Positions 1 through 9,966 of a stretch of 64,000 bases of DNA are shown here, one piece after another. The position numbers and the translations under genes are program-made. Under the pieces are notes generated by a model, which searched no databases, was not told where the DNA came from, and saw nothing but the letters and a program-made list of their open reading frames with translations. The DNA comes from Breviolum minutum Mf 1.05b.01 (lineage: Eukaryota > Sar > Dinophyceae > Suessiales > Symbiodiniaceae). Each line of letters starts with the position of its first letter. Positions within the stretch are counted from its first letter, which is position 1. The DNA lies in contig DF240165.1 in the NCBI GenBank assembly GCA_000507305.1, forward strand, positions 108,160-172,159, in the 5' to 3' direction.

Positions 1-60
1 AGTGAAATCTGTTTGAACCAGACTTTGTCTATGGATGCATGGCAGGGTGTTTTTGTTGAT

Positions 61-169
61 TACCCTCCCTGAAACTACCAGTTCGTACCTGAAAATGGAT
101 GGTTGGAATACTACTTTCCTACTGGGGAGGCCTATTTTTGAGGCGCTATGTTAGTTTCAGGGAGGGTAG
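61..169. repeat. Family B foldback (MITE-like), full copy
   Basis: Begins TACCCTCCCTGAAACT and ends AGTTTCAGGGAGGGTA. The arms are inverted and the interior (GAAAATGGATGGTTGGAA / GGCCTATTTTTGAGG) also pairs, so the whole unit folds into one hairpin. TA at both ends fits a TA-target Tc1/mariner-type MITE. Confidence 0.8.
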
Positions 170-1040
170 TTTGCTACCTTCTCTACTACAAAAAATCTTG
201 GAAGGATAACTAGTCATCCTCATGTTTAACGAACATCTTGGAACCAATAACCCATGTTGAAAAGATATATCAATTATCAATGGGGTTGACCCTAAGTACT
301 CCCTTGCTTCATAAAACTATAGAAGGTTTTGACACTGCCGCCGCTTCTGGTCAGCATTGTTTTCCTTGAAACACTGACAGGAAGGAGATGCATAAATCTC
401 TTAAATTCAAAGGACAAATGAGCAAGGGCAACAAAACCCTTGGCTGACATGCCATTAAGCTGGTCAGTTCAATCTGGATCCTTATCATAGCTTATTCTAA
501 TCCCTACCAAAAAACAGCAAATTCCTATGGTTTCTGATCATTGCTCAAATGGACTGGTAAAGTTTAAGACCTTTCGTACATTGGATACCCTCCAAGCCAA
601 CATAGCACCTGAAAAGTAGGATGAAACATGACATTTCTTCTCAAAAATAAACATCTGTTTGAGGGCTGTTTCACGCCATGCTGTAAATGGTTGGAAGATG
701 ATTTGCTTCCTTTTGGGGCAGCCTATTTTCAGTGGTAAACTCGCTTTTGTCGTTTCAGGGTTCGTGTATTTATAGTAGCCAACTCACCTGACGTTACATC
801 TTCGGGGTGGAAGCTTCTCCCAGGGGGCAAATCCATGTATCCAACCCCCAAAATCTAACAGTTCGTCCCTCAAACATGATGGTTGGAAGATGATTCGTTT
901 CGTTTTGGGATTGCCGAATTTTAGGGGGTTTACATCAAATTTCCCGGGGGTGTGCAACACTAAGATGTGCTTTTTTTAAACCTGGGGGTAGCGAATGCAA
1001 ATTGCTCCCTGTTATGCTTCGGGATTTTTGATACCCCCGA
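170..1040. other. Non-coding stretch with decayed foldback pieces
   Basis: No reading frame looks coding. Pieces of family B are recognisable at about 590-760 (ACATAGCACCTGAAAA, GGTTGGAAGATGATTTGCTTCC, then TTTCAGGG) and at about 850-930 (TCTAACAGTTCGTCCC, GGTTGGAAGATGATTC). Both have lost one or both ends. The rest holds nothing I recognise. Confidence 0.45.
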
Positions 1041-2300
1041 GCTCGCACTGGCCACGGAGACCTAGGGACAATTGAATGGTGGCACTCTAAAAGGTCAAAA
1101 GCGGGACACACCTGCGACCATCAGAGGCCCGAAGGCTGGACTACCACTGTCAGAGCAGAAGTGTAATGGGTAGTGAAGACGTGATCAGTCTTGCGAGTGA
1201 GGGCAAGTCGCAGGAAGAACAGTGACAAAGTCTATTCTTCGGAAACTGCCAAAATGATGCTCAAAAATCTCAAACAAAAAAAACGATCACCAAAGTCTCC
1301 ACAAGAAACCATCAGAAGCACGCTGGCTGTGCCCGATGAGGAAGACAGAAGGACAACGATCACGAGACTCCGAGACTCAGTTCGAAGGTCTGAGAGGGGG
1401 AACTAGAGAGCCCAACTCTGACAATGGCATCATGCTTCTCATCCACAACCTGTACACGAGACTGTTCACCTTGAAGTCACTTGTGTTGAACATGATGTAC
1501 CCGCAGTGTTGATCCAGCTTCAACTACCTTGCGTACCTTCACAACATTCTTCAGCTTCTTCACCGCCTTCCATGGCATCGGCCGGGCGCTCACTGTTGGC
1601 CTGCAGCCATCAGCACCAGTGACAACGTGCTGCAGAGTCTCAAGTTTGCACCAGCTATAGAACAGTTTGGGATCCCATTATTGTTAGCACCCACGACTAA
1701 AAATTGCTAAGCCCCCACGCCGGAAGATCTCAAAGACTCCGGCGCCTGAAAGTGGCCCCAAAGTTGGAGAGCCAGCTCCAAACTCAGGGTGTAGGAAGTA
1801 CTTACATTCCATTGGAAGTAGTCACGCTGTACTACTTTTGTTCTTGTGACATATATATATATATACATATTTATTTCACAAGCTATATCTTATTGACAAT
1901 TGAAAGTGATGTATATTGGCAACATTGGAGTTGCTTATGGTTTACCATACTGCATTATACAGTAGTGCTCAAGTGGCTTCGGTTCAAGCAAGTTTCTAGT
2001 CATCTACCCAGTATATGGAACATCCTAGTCATCCGTATCTATCAAAGTGTTCATGGGGCTGGAAACACTCAAAATGCTGGAATGTTCCACCGGATAGAAA
2101 TTCGATCAATGGCTGAAGTAATGTTGGCTTTTGTGCTAATTTTGTGTGGTGCGCTTACACTCAATCCACTGAAAGTTACACCCTGCTCAGAAAAAATGGT
2201 ATCATTCCCCTTTTTCACCGTACCCCCAAACAATAGCTTGGCCATTGTCCTCCAAAAGCGCCATTGAAAACCGACAAATCTCACCCGAACCTCCCTCATA
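1041..2300. other. Apparently unique stretch, no gene recognised
   Basis: Free of the foldback families. Open frames at 1191-1406 and 1390-1690 on the plus strand have no start/splice context or motif that convinces me. A short AT microsatellite lies at about 1852-1870. The stretch may hold exons of an unrecognised gene, since its base composition is more balanced than the flanks. Confidence 0.3.
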
Positions 2301-2301
2301 G

Positions 2302-2376
2302 GAACCTAAGGGCACGCCCCCAATGCCAACCCCCCCCCTAGAAATAAGGCCTTATTAAGGGACTATTAACCATTGG
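2302..2376. repeat. Family H half-element
   Basis: Reads CCTAAGGGCACGCCCCC ... AATAAGGCCTTATTAAGGG, matching the left half of the full palindromic copy at 38075-38240. Only one arm is present. Confidence 0.55.
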
Positions 2377-2529
2377 TGGGGATACCCTTCCCATGACTCC
2401 CGTCCCCCCCAATTGGCACCTTATGAACTTTAGATGAATGAAACGCTGCCTCGAGGTTTCGGCGGCTTTTTGGGGACCGAATCGGCTTCAGCAGCTGGAT
2501 GAACCCTGTTGGAGTAGTGGTTAGATAAT

Positions 2530-2632
2530 GATACTGTTGATGGTTCACAAATCCGCCGTCCACCAGTTGAGGTTGGTAGTTGATCCCATAATCTACAGGG
2601 TGCTGGTGCAAGATTTCAGCCATCGACAGTAT
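2530..2632. repeat. Family D foldback
   Basis: TACTGTTGATGGTTCACAAATCC at the left and a diverged GATTTCAGCCATCGACAGTA at the right, with the family's internal ACAGGGTGCTGGTGCA. TA at both ends. Confidence 0.7.
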
Positions 2633-2738
2633 GATAGGTATGGTGTGCATATCTGTGTAGATTCTACAAGCTATATGTTATATGTATACCTTGGGTTGTC
2701 CCCTTCCCAGTAATAGTCACCACCAGTATATGGTGTTA

Positions 2739-2829
2739 CTAGGGTGTCCATGGAAGAGTGAATAGTTGGTAAGTTGGCTTATAACCTGGCGTTATATTCA
2801 TTTACTAAGTACCAAGCACATCCCAGTAG
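2739..2829. repeat. Family C foldback
   Basis: CTAGGGTGTCCATGGAAG ... TTACTAAGTACC...ACATCCCAGTAG. It is shorter than the consensus because the central GGGACTTACAACC part is missing. Confidence 0.6.
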
Positions 2830-3186
2830 CTGTTGGCATGACAAACCCCAACCCCAAACCACCCCCTCAAAGAGGAAATATCGCCCCAAACCACTCCATC
2901 CACCATGAAAACCCAAGTCACGTTCAAAGGGGAGGTTGCGAAAATCCCCCGTCTCCTTGCTGCGCCTGTGAATCGTGAATCGTGAAGGCAAGAAAAGGTG
3001 TAAAAAGCACACACGGCCCCCACCACCAAGTGGCCTACCTGTCATATCTATGTCATATCTCATGTCCCATTACTAGGATCCATGATTGACGAGTCTGATA
3101 TATTTATATTGATAAATTGTTGATTGTTATGGCAAAATTAGCAAGTAAGTATACTAGTCCCATGGATCCTACCAATCCTGGCTTTT

Positions 3187-3392
3187 GTTGCCACCCATCT
3201 GAAAAATACTCTTGATGGGAAGAAATCCTGCACCAACTGAAATGCATGAAACCCTGCAAATAATGGGATATTTACCGTATCAACTGGTGCAGGATTTCTT
3301 CCATCAACCGTGTGCTCAAGTCCAGATGAAGTCATCTTCTCCCATCCACCGGGGTCAACAAAAATGAACAAGATATTTGAAACAACCACCTA
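3187..3392. repeat. Family A foldback split by a nested family D copy
   Basis: The left part (TTGTTGCCACCCATCTGAAAAATA) and right part (TGCTCAAG...GATATTTGAAACAACCACCTAG) are the two halves of one family A element. The family D copy at 3207-3311 sits exactly at the TA of the A consensus AAAAATATGCTC. Confidence 0.7.
3207..3311. repeat. Family D foldback nested in family A
   Basis: TACTCTTGATGGGAAGAAATCCTGCACC ... GGTGCAGGATTTCTTCCATCAACC. The arms are nearly perfect, so it is younger than the host family A copy. The right terminal TA has decayed to TG. Confidence 0.75.
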
Positions 3393-3480
3393 GTTGGTGG
3401 TTTCAACCCGTTAATTAGTCAAAATGGGAATCTTCCCCAAATAAGGGTGAAAGTAAAAAATATATGAAACCACCACCTAG
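3391..3480. repeat. Family A foldback
   Basis: TAGTTGGTGGTTTCAACCCG ... TATATGAAACCACCACCTAG. It abuts the preceding split copy, so two family A elements lie back to back and share one CCTAG. Confidence 0.8.
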
Positions 3481-3593
3481 ATATAGTTGTTAAAGATTCA
3501 TAGGCAGCAAGTTTTACTGAGCTTCAATCAGAAAGAAAATTATTCTCCATGCTTTAGTGGCTGAAATCTTATGTTTTTGCCAGTTCTCAATGT

Positions 3594-3702
3594 ACACCCT
3601 GGAAGATTGACATGGAACCTACAAATTACCCATTTGGACAGGAAAATGATCTTCCAAACCTCCATGATTATGTTCCTTGTTTATCTTCAGGGGAATATGG
3701 AG
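3594..3702. repeat. Family F foldback
   Basis: TACACCCTGGAAGATTGACATGGAACC ... GATTATGTTCCTTGTTTATCTTCAGGGG. Arms and interior (GGAAAATGATCTTCCAAACC) match the copy at 24603-24708. Confidence 0.75.
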
Positions 3703-4121
3703 ATGTATCAAATTATTTTACAATCTATGATGCGGAGTATGACCAAAGGGAGAATGGTGGGGGCCACTTAATAATCAACCCCATTTTTCTATGATATGAA
3801 AGCCCCTTCTTGAACTCTTTATGAACTAAAACAGCCCCTGAGCCGAACGCAAGAAACAGTCATTTGAGATAATCTGAACCCCCATGACCCAAATACTCGA
3901 TGTATATTTATCGGTTTTTGGATGGTGTAGGAATCAAATGTCAGAAATGTACAGGCAAATACATCATAAATGGAGTGTCAGGGCAAAAAACATGCCTTGA
4001 ACAGAAAAAAATGTTCTTGTTTTACTCACTCCACTGATTCGGGAAGTACTACATGTAGCCAAAAAATGATAGATTTGGAAGAGGAAGTTCCTTGCAGACT
4101 AATTATTGTGTTAGTTTTCAG

Positions 4122-4285
4122 GGGTGTCTTCGCAAAGAAATTCTTCCTTTTAACCATCTGGCAACCCTTTTGCTCTGCCTCTGGCGCGAAGGAAACGACG
4201 AAGTTTCTCACCAACCACCCGAAAAGGCCACAGCGAGGATTTTCAAAGCAAACGACGCTTTGCACCTTATCTTTGCTTGGAAACG
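4122..4285 (+). CDS. Probable internal exon, unknown protein
   Basis: After a good 3' splice site (TTAGTTTTCAG|GGG) the frame stays open for 54 codons and ends at a GT donor (AAACG|GTGTTT). The peptide begins GCLRKEILPFNHLATLLLCL and ends DALHLIFAWKR. It looks like a soluble, partly helical segment with normal composition and no repeat-derived sequence. The antisense frame is also open, so strand choice rests on the splice motifs. No family recognised, and no partner exon could be joined with confidence. Confidence 0.45.
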
Positions 4286-4324
4286 GTGTTTGAAAAAATT
4301 GAAAAATATTCCCCAAATGCTGAT

Positions 4325-4515
4325 GAACAATGGTCAGTGATTTACCATGGTACAATCCGTAAGAGATCACCAAAAGACACACCAATCCAAGTTTAGGATG
4401 ATCCATGGATCAAGGGTAAAAAGTAAAAAGTAAGAATCACCAACAAGGGCCGGTTTTTCATGGTGATTTACCATTGTAGAATCCATAAAAAACATCAAAA
4501 AATTACACAAATCCA
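4325..4515. repeat. Dispersed repeat with duplicated unit
   Basis: Two direct copies of a unit reading TGATTTACCAT.GTA.AATCC ... ACAAATCCAAG occur at about 4332-4395 and 4460-4515. A third copy lies at 26770-26920 and includes GGATCATCCATGGATCAAGG. It is AT-rich with no coding content. Confidence 0.5.
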
Positions 4516-4627
4516 AGGCGCTCAATGAGTGAATCGACCCCCTGGCAACACGTCAAGCTGTGGGAGCTTGTGGGAGGGTGGGGGTAACTGGGAACTCTTA
4601 GGGTTTCTTAAAAAAACCCGAGGGAAT

Positions 4628-4772
4628 GATACAAGGTGGGCCCCTACCAGTTATAAGTAGGGTCAGAACTCTGATTTATAGGGATTATAACCTCAGTTAC
4701 CCATTTATAAGGCCATTTAAAGAGGTTATTTCACTCCATTTATAACGATCGTAGGGGTCCACCTTGTAGGAA
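4628..4772. repeat. Family G foldback
   Basis: TACAAGGTGGGCCCCTACCAG at the left and GTAGGGGTCCACCTTGTAGG at the right. The interior alternates TTATAACC / GGTTATAA blocks that also pair. Confidence 0.8.
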
Positions 4773-4973
4773 ACAATGGAAAAACTAGGGACCTGCGTAT
4801 GGTGTCACCATTTCTGGGGTCAGCCTTTTTCTTGTAATTAACCAATTGAATAATAAAACCTTACTTTGGATGACAGACTATACAGACTACTGGAGAAACG
4901 CCATGTCTGTGACTCCATCACATGAAAACCATAAAGACATGTATCATCCACCGTGACTGCTAACAGAAATAAT

Positions 4974-5117
4974 CCTACAAAATGGGCCCCTACCAGTTAT
5001 AAGTAGGATTATAATAGGGGTTATAACCCCAATTACCCATTTATTTTCGGCCATTTTTAGGGGTTATTTCACTCCATTTCTAACGATCGTAGGGGTCCAT
5101 CTTGTAAAGGTAAATAT
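4974..5117. repeat. Family G foldback, second copy
   Basis: Same orientation and layout as the copy 200 bp upstream: CTACAAAATGGGCCCCTACC ... CGTAGGGGTCCATCTTGTAA. The pair looks like two separate insertions rather than a tandem duplication, because the DNA between them is unrelated. Confidence 0.75.
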
Positions 5118-5309
5118 TCAATCCACCACCATCACTTGTCATGGAGATGGACATGATCTAACTTTCTATCGCCCAAGCAGTTTTGCATCTTTGAAACAGT
5201 TTTTGAACATAACTCCGGAGATGCCCACGGCACCCCTCCCAGCAAGAGTGACCATCAAAATATGATTGCATGAGTTTTTTCTCAATCCTCATTCACATCT
5301 GCCGGACTT

Positions 5310-5441
5310 GTAAGTGGTTGGGATCACCCCCATTTATAAGGCATTTTCATGGCCATTTGGAAGGGGTCCCACAACCCTGTCCTTAGGGGGGCTTAGGATC
5401 ACCATGGTCATTAACCACTTACTAATTGGGATGATCCTCCA
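5310..5441. repeat. Family I foldback
   Basis: AAGTGGTTGGGATCACCCCC ... ATTAACCACTTACTAATTGGGATGATCCTCCAAGTA. Immediately followed by a family F element that begins with the same TA. Confidence 0.65.
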
Positions 5442-5562
5442 AGTACACCCCGCAAAAAAAAACATAGAACCTGAAAATGATGCATTGGAAGATCGTTTTT
5501 CCTTTTCCAGGGGCAGTGGTGTATTCTCAGGTTCCATGTTAATCTTCCGGGGCGTACCCACC
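5442..5562. repeat. Family F foldback
   Basis: TACACCCCGCAAAAAA...ACATAGAACCTG on the left, CAGGTTCCATGTTAATCTTCCGGGGCGTA on the right. It shares its first TA with the end of the family I copy. Confidence 0.65.
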
Positions 5563-6046
5563 CCCAACTTCTGAAAAAAACCCTTTGCCTCCACGGCGAA
5601 GCCGTGGCGGGCCACTGGAGCCAAAAACAGCCGAAGAGAAACGTTCAAAGTTAGCTTTTTGGATCAATGCGAAATAAGACTCCATCATTTTTTCTCTGTG
5701 ATTTTTGAGGATTCTGGGGTTATTTAGCTCCTCATTTGGCAGGAAAATGCATCATCCTGGCGACCCTTATCGCTCCCCCAATATCACAGAGTAGTTATTT
5801 TAAGAAGTTTTTTTTTCAAACATTGTGTTGGTGAACCAAAATTCAGCACCACTTGGGATATAGTTAAGCCATCATTGTTCAATAGGATAGTTGTCAAGTC
5901 AACTGGTTCGACCCGAATTCTGTACATCAACAATTATCATTACATACACCTTTCTCAACAAAAACTTCTCGACCTTGGACCTGCCCTGTGAAGTAACGAG
6001 ACGATGGAAAAAAGTCACTGCTTGGAAGATCATCCCAGAACTCGGG
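5563..6046. other. Non-coding stretch
   Basis: Contains a G/C-rich patch at about 5585-5645 (GGCGAAGCCGTGGCGGGCCACTGGAGCC) whose minus strand could be a very short exon. Otherwise A/T-rich DNA without recognised repeats or genes. Confidence 0.3.
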
Positions 6047-6145
6047 TAAACTAACGTAGCAATGGAAAATGGATGGTAATGGACCCAATTTGAAGATGTA
6101 TTTCCTACTAAAAATGGGGTAATTCCATAGCTATGTTAGTTTATC
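6047..6145. repeat. Family E foldback
   Basis: GGTAAACTAACGTAGCAATGG ... CCATAGCTATGTTAGTTTATC with GAAGATGTATTTCC in the middle. Family E shares its outermost bases with family B but has a different interior. Confidence 0.65.
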
Positions 6146-6282
6146 ACAGCGCATGTGGTTAATAACCATAGTGATAGTAAGTCACAGAAGCATAGGGTTG
6201 TGGGACCCCTTCCAAATGGCCTAAAGGACTTGTAATGGGGGTTACTAATAACTTACTAACTGGGATGATCCTCGAAGCATCA
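6146..6282. repeat. Family I foldback, diverged
   Basis: GTGGTTAATAACCATAGTGAT ... GTGGGACCCCTTCCAAATGG ... ACTGGGATGATCCTCGAAG. Inverted relative to the copy at 5310. Confidence 0.55.
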
Positions 6283-6429
6283 ACAATAAGAAGTACACAC
6301 TCGGAAGGGTCCATGTTTTCAATTTAAAATGCTTGATCACTGAGATGTAGAAAAACATCTTGCATGCTTCAGCGTTTCTTTTTAATTCATGGCCAGTAAA
6401 CCTGCCCCCCCTCCCAGAAATAAGGCCTT

Positions 6430-6850
6430 AGCTTACTAACCATTGGTTTTCTTCGGCCGTTGCCCTTCCGAGCCTCATGATGGCGCTGAAGGTGTTGCGC
6501 CCCACCCTGCGGAGTCTGAACTCCTTGGCACCAGCAGCCGGCGGCGCGGGATCATCGGTGCAAAGACGCTCGAAGAAGCGTCTGTCCACCACGATGCGGT
6601 GCAGCCTCAGATTGAGCAAGTCAAGATGAAAGCGCATGAGGCAAGACAATTTTTACCCTCATATTGGAGGCCATGACAGCATAATAAATAAATAATAAGC
6701 TCCTGACGCATCTCCCGACGCCCCAGCTGGTGCCGTGTTGCCGTTGTGAGCGCGTGCATCAGCTTACTCCACACCTCCCATTGCAAGATGATGGAAACCG
6801 ATGGATCCACCCAAGACCCCTTTTTTGCGGGAGCCACCCACACAAGCTGG
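6430..6850 (-). pseudogene. Coding-like G/C-rich remnant, unknown protein
   Basis: This block is clearly richer in G/C than its surroundings. On the minus strand, one frame from about 6850 to 6690 (including VDPSVSIILQWEVWSKLMHA) and another from about 6640 to 6440 (LLNLRLHRIVVDRRFFERLC) both look protein-coding. They need an intron or a frameshift near 6640-6690 to join. The 5.1-kb TIR element begins 11 bp away, so the insertion may have cut this gene or landed in one of its introns. No family recognised. Confidence 0.35.
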
Positions 6851-6860
6851 GGATACGTTA

Positions 6861-7045
6861 GAGTAGAGGGAGGCCTTGGGGGTAGGTTGGTTGTCGCGAT
6901 TTTCGCCCCAATATATTTCATAACTACATAGGGACATTTCCCCAAAAATCATATTAAAATCTTTCTTAACATGTTTATCTCCATATCGCGACAACCAACA
7001 TACCCCCAAGGTCTCTCATAGAATTTAGGTTAGTAGATAACATTG
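6861..7045. repeat. Left terminal inverted repeat of the 5.1-kb element
   Basis: Pairs with 11785-11962. The first about 160 bp is also self-complementary: the outer GAGGCCTTGGGGGTAGGTTG motif recurs inverted at 6983-7018 (CAACCAACATACCCCCAAGG). The homology to the right end extends past this hairpin (ACTAACCTA block), so it is a true TIR and not just two copies of one MITE. Confidence 0.8.
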
Positions 7046-7076
7046 ATACATTAATTAGAAAAATGTATCAAGGTAT

Positions 7077-7330
7077 TTAGTTATTATTTTCTGTGTCTTG
7101 GTTTTGTAATTCTTTTTCCTTCATCCGCTGTTGGTGCTTCGTTCTTTTTAGGTGTCTTGTTAAACTTGATTTACACATTTCCTCACCGCATTCACATCTA
7201 ATTTTGGTATTCGTTTTTTCAATAATTTGTCTCTATTTTTGCAATAGACATCTAATTCTTTCTTCCTTGTTTCTTCAATATCTTTTTGCCTCTTTTCTTT
7301 TCTTTTCTTTTCTGTATTAAGATATTTTTG
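7077..7330 (-). pseudogene. CxCG-type C2H2 zinc-finger protein, 3' part, frameshifted
   Basis: Reading the minus strand, the last about 40 codons before a TAA at 7077 contain CECGEEMC followed by SSLTRHLKRTKHQ, a compact zinc finger (C-x-C...H...H). Upstream, a lysine-rich helical stretch (ELDVYCKNRDKLLKK) is in another frame, so one indel in an A-rich run near 7215 separates them. The N-terminus is not recognisable; A-rich DNA with AAAAG repeats lies there. Similar finger-plus-helix layouts are frequent in algal giant viruses and related elements (family knowledge); function here is unknown, presumably DNA or RNA binding. Confidence 0.5.
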
Positions 7331-7379
7331 TTGCCCTCATTGTATTGTTTTCTGTGTCCTTTTAATTTGTTTTAGTAGA

Positions 7380-7487
7380 GTAGGCCTTGCCCCTGTTCTA
7401 GCCCCATAGCTTAGGGGTATAACCCACCAAATTTATGGGCATAATACCCCAAAATCTATCTTAAGGGGGATAAGGGGCAAGGCCTAC
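7380..7487. repeat. Foldback with 15-bp arms inside the 5.1-kb element
   Basis: GTAGGCCTTGCCCCT at the left and AGGGGCAAGGCCTAC at the right are exact inverse complements. The interior TTAGGGGTATAA/TTATGGGCATAATACC also pairs. This is a MITE-like unit not seen elsewhere in the window. Confidence 0.7.
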
Positions 7488-7490
7488 CTA

Positions 7491-7518
7491 ATAGAAAAAT
7501 AGTAAGTATTGTAAAAGG
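7491..7518. repeat. 28-bp direct repeat, copy 1
   Basis: ATAGAAAAATAGTAAGTATT followed by GTAAAAGG, identical to 9967-9994. The two copies bracket the large broken gene and the LRR fragment. Confidence 0.75.
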
Positions 7519-7549
7519 TAATGTATGTAAAATTATTTATGGTATTTTA

Positions 7550-7626
7550 TGTAGGGTTTCCCCCCCCAAAAAATTGCAGGGTTTCCCCATAAAAAATTGC
7601 AAGGGTTCCCATTAAAAAAGTTGAAG
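7550..7626. repeat. Short imperfect tandem repeat
   Basis: Three units of about 24 bp, each AGGGTTTCCCC/AGGGTTCCC followed by an A-run and TTGCA/TTGAA. No function evident. Confidence 0.6.
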
Positions 7627-7970
7627 GGGGGTCTTCATACCACAGCTCTTGCTAATGTATTCACAGCGTGTGCTTCATTGAAACGCTTCAATTTCTTCAA
7701 GGCAAATGTCCCAAATTTTGCACCGCACAGCCAATGAGTTTCCACAACAGATGCGTAGTGGTCATCAACCTGCGGGTCAAGGTGGATAGATTGAGTAAAT
7801 GATGACTACAAAACTACAAGCTGAAATACAAATGCAACCTTCAAGACGCAAATCCCTTCAAAAATCTTTTTCACTCACAGTTCCCCCGTCTCCCAGCTCT
7901 CCCTGCTCCATCGCAATGCCATCGTTTTACAGCATACAGCCTTTACAAATGACATACATATGCAATGAGG

Positions 7971-8029
7971 ATTTCACATCAGGTATGTGGATTTCACATC
8001 AGGTATGTGGATTTTGCATCAGGTATTTG
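7971..8029. repeat. 20-bp tandem repeat, three units
   Basis: ATTTCACATCAGGTATGTGG occurs twice exactly and a third time as ATTTTGCATCAGGTATTTG. It lies just downstream of the broken large gene on the minus strand. Confidence 0.8.
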
Positions 8030-8046
8030 ATTTTACATTGTAAAAA

Positions 8047-9645
8047 TCACCTTATGTGGATTTCGCACTGCTCTCTTTCAGCCCGCATATGCACATCGGC
8101 ATATGGCACAGCAACACTGGGCACTGCAACAGGTGGGGGTGTATAGCCGTCCTTCTTGACAACAATGCGACCTGGAATGAATTTAATCAGCAAAGGAACG
8201 CAGACTTCTCCTTCTTGGTCAGCGCACTCACTCTTGAAGAATTCATATCGCGTCCATATCCTTGATGGCAGGGATGAAAGAAATGACCCCCTGAGCCTTG
8301 ACATTGGCTGTGGCCTTGTGCTTTGTCAAATATGCCTCCATCTCTTGCAAAGTCTCAAGAGGAAGAGAGGTGAAGACTGCCTTGACATCTTCCACCTTGA
8401 AAGTAGTGAGTTTCTGAGACTGGATGATGACGCTTTCAGAGGTGCTCTTGTCCGAGGTATCCACGCAAGACAAATCACGAACATTGCCCTCCAACACTGT
8501 TTTGATGACTTTGACGCCTTTTGCACCGCCAGCAATCTTGATGACAAGATACATCAATAGCTCTTTGTCCAAATAACTGAACAAGCAGTCATAAGGAGTA
8601 AGATAGGACGCACCTTCTTCAGTGTTCCATTGGATGCGGTAGCACCCTTTGATGCCCCCACTCAGTCCATCAATGAAATCAAACAGTTCCTTTGCTTGGG
8701 TAGTCTTGCCATAGGAGAAGTTGATGATGATGTCGTTGCCGATGCCCACCACCTTCAGCTTCAGAATGCCGACTCACAAATCATCAAACAGGGGGATTGT
8801 CATTCCATTCAATTCGGAGAGGCTTGCACTCTCCTCCTCTGATGTCTCAACCACATCACCACCTTCTTGGCAGTCAAATTCACCACTACACTTCTTGGCA
8901 TCTTGGTTGGTATCCGCTTCTGCAGTAAAAACAGGCGATAGCTTTGACAAAACAACGTTGGGGAGTTTCAATGCCCTTTCGTAGATGTCTCCAATGGTGT
9001 CTTGCTTTGATGCCCAAAGAGTGTAGCCAAAGGTATCATCGTAAGTGTCAATATGAAAGCGAACCATCCCATTGCCGGAATACTTGGAGTTGATGACCAA
9101 CTCATCACCATCATTGAGAAGACCAGCAAAAGCACGAAGCATCCAACAAGAACTGATTTCCAACCCGTTGTCTTTCTTGTAAAGGGCGGCGCTGTCTGGA
9201 TAATCAAAGTCTTTCACAACCTTGAGGTAAAATCCATACCACCTCCATCCTTCAAATCCACCACGTACTTTTGGCGATTCTCTCCACCAACATCTGATAC
9301 AAACACATCAATAAATGCCATTGATGACAAGTGGGGTGTCAAATCCTTGGCCTCTTCCTTGGTCTCCTCATCAGGCTTGTCGTCATCGTTGTCACCACCC
9401 TCATCGCAAACTTGATGAGCAAACCGTAGGTGTTCCTCACAAGCACGAAGAACACTCTGAAATTCAAGGGTGTAGTCTCCAAAGGTGTCATCGTCAATAA
9501 TCTTGATGACAACTCCAGTGCGGGTGAGAACCATCTCCTTGATGGAAGCACATGCGCCACCGATACGACAAAGACTACATACAATGTCTTTCCAAGACTC
9601 TGTCATATCACTCTCATTCACGTTGATGCCTAGCACGGGTGCCAT
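8047..9645 (-). pseudogene. Large unknown protein of the TIR element, broken three times
   Basis: The likely start is ATG at 9645 (MAPVLGINVNESDMTESW). About 530 codons can be followed to near 8047 through a frameshift at about 9220-9235, an in-frame TGA at 8774-8776 and a second frameshift at about 8245-8262. The protein has an acidic linker (DEGGDNDDDKPDEETKEEAK) and repeated beta-rich blocks of the type VIKIIDDDTFGDYTL / VRFHIDTYDDTFGYTL. The second block echoes the first, suggesting an internal duplication of a roughly 200-residue unit. No catalytic motif recognised. A DNA-binding or structural role is only a guess. Confidence 0.5.
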
Positions 9646-9665
9646 TTTGTGAAAGCACAAGCAAC

Positions 9666-9911
9666 TCAAACAATGAACGAACCAATCTGCGACACTTGAC
9701 CCAAAAATGAGGACGTGTTAGTATTTGCTCTATGCCCTGGTTGAAATGATTTCCAAAAAGTCAAATTACGCAGACTGCCTGCAAAAACACACGTTCCAAA
9801 ATTCTGGTCGAAGCGATTACCAAAAGTCAAATTCTGCAAACTGTTAGGCAAGGCCACATTCACCCCCAAAAGTCTCGCTTTCTCATCAGAAGGTTGATGA
9901 CCACTTTCCAT
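9666..9911 (-). CDS. FNIP/LRR-type repeat fragment
   Basis: From ATG at 9911 the frame reads MESGHQPSDEKARLLGVNVA, then two diverged repeats, LPNSLQNLTFGNRFDQ and SLRNLTFWKSFQ. The LPxSLxxLTFGxxF pattern is the FNIP/leucine-rich repeat type abundant in dinoflagellates and amoebae. Only two units remain, against arrays of many in intact proteins, so this is probably a captured or decayed piece. It ends just before the large broken gene on the same strand. Confidence 0.5.
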   Translation of the reverse strand: MESGHQPSDEKARLLGVNVALPNSLQNLTFGNRFDQNFGTCVFAGSLRNLTFWKSFQPGHRANTNTSSFLGQVSQIGSFIV

Positions 9912-9966
9912 CTGGGCTTCGTGCCTGATGGTGTTTTTTGTTGTTTTTGGGGTGGGGGTATATCTT

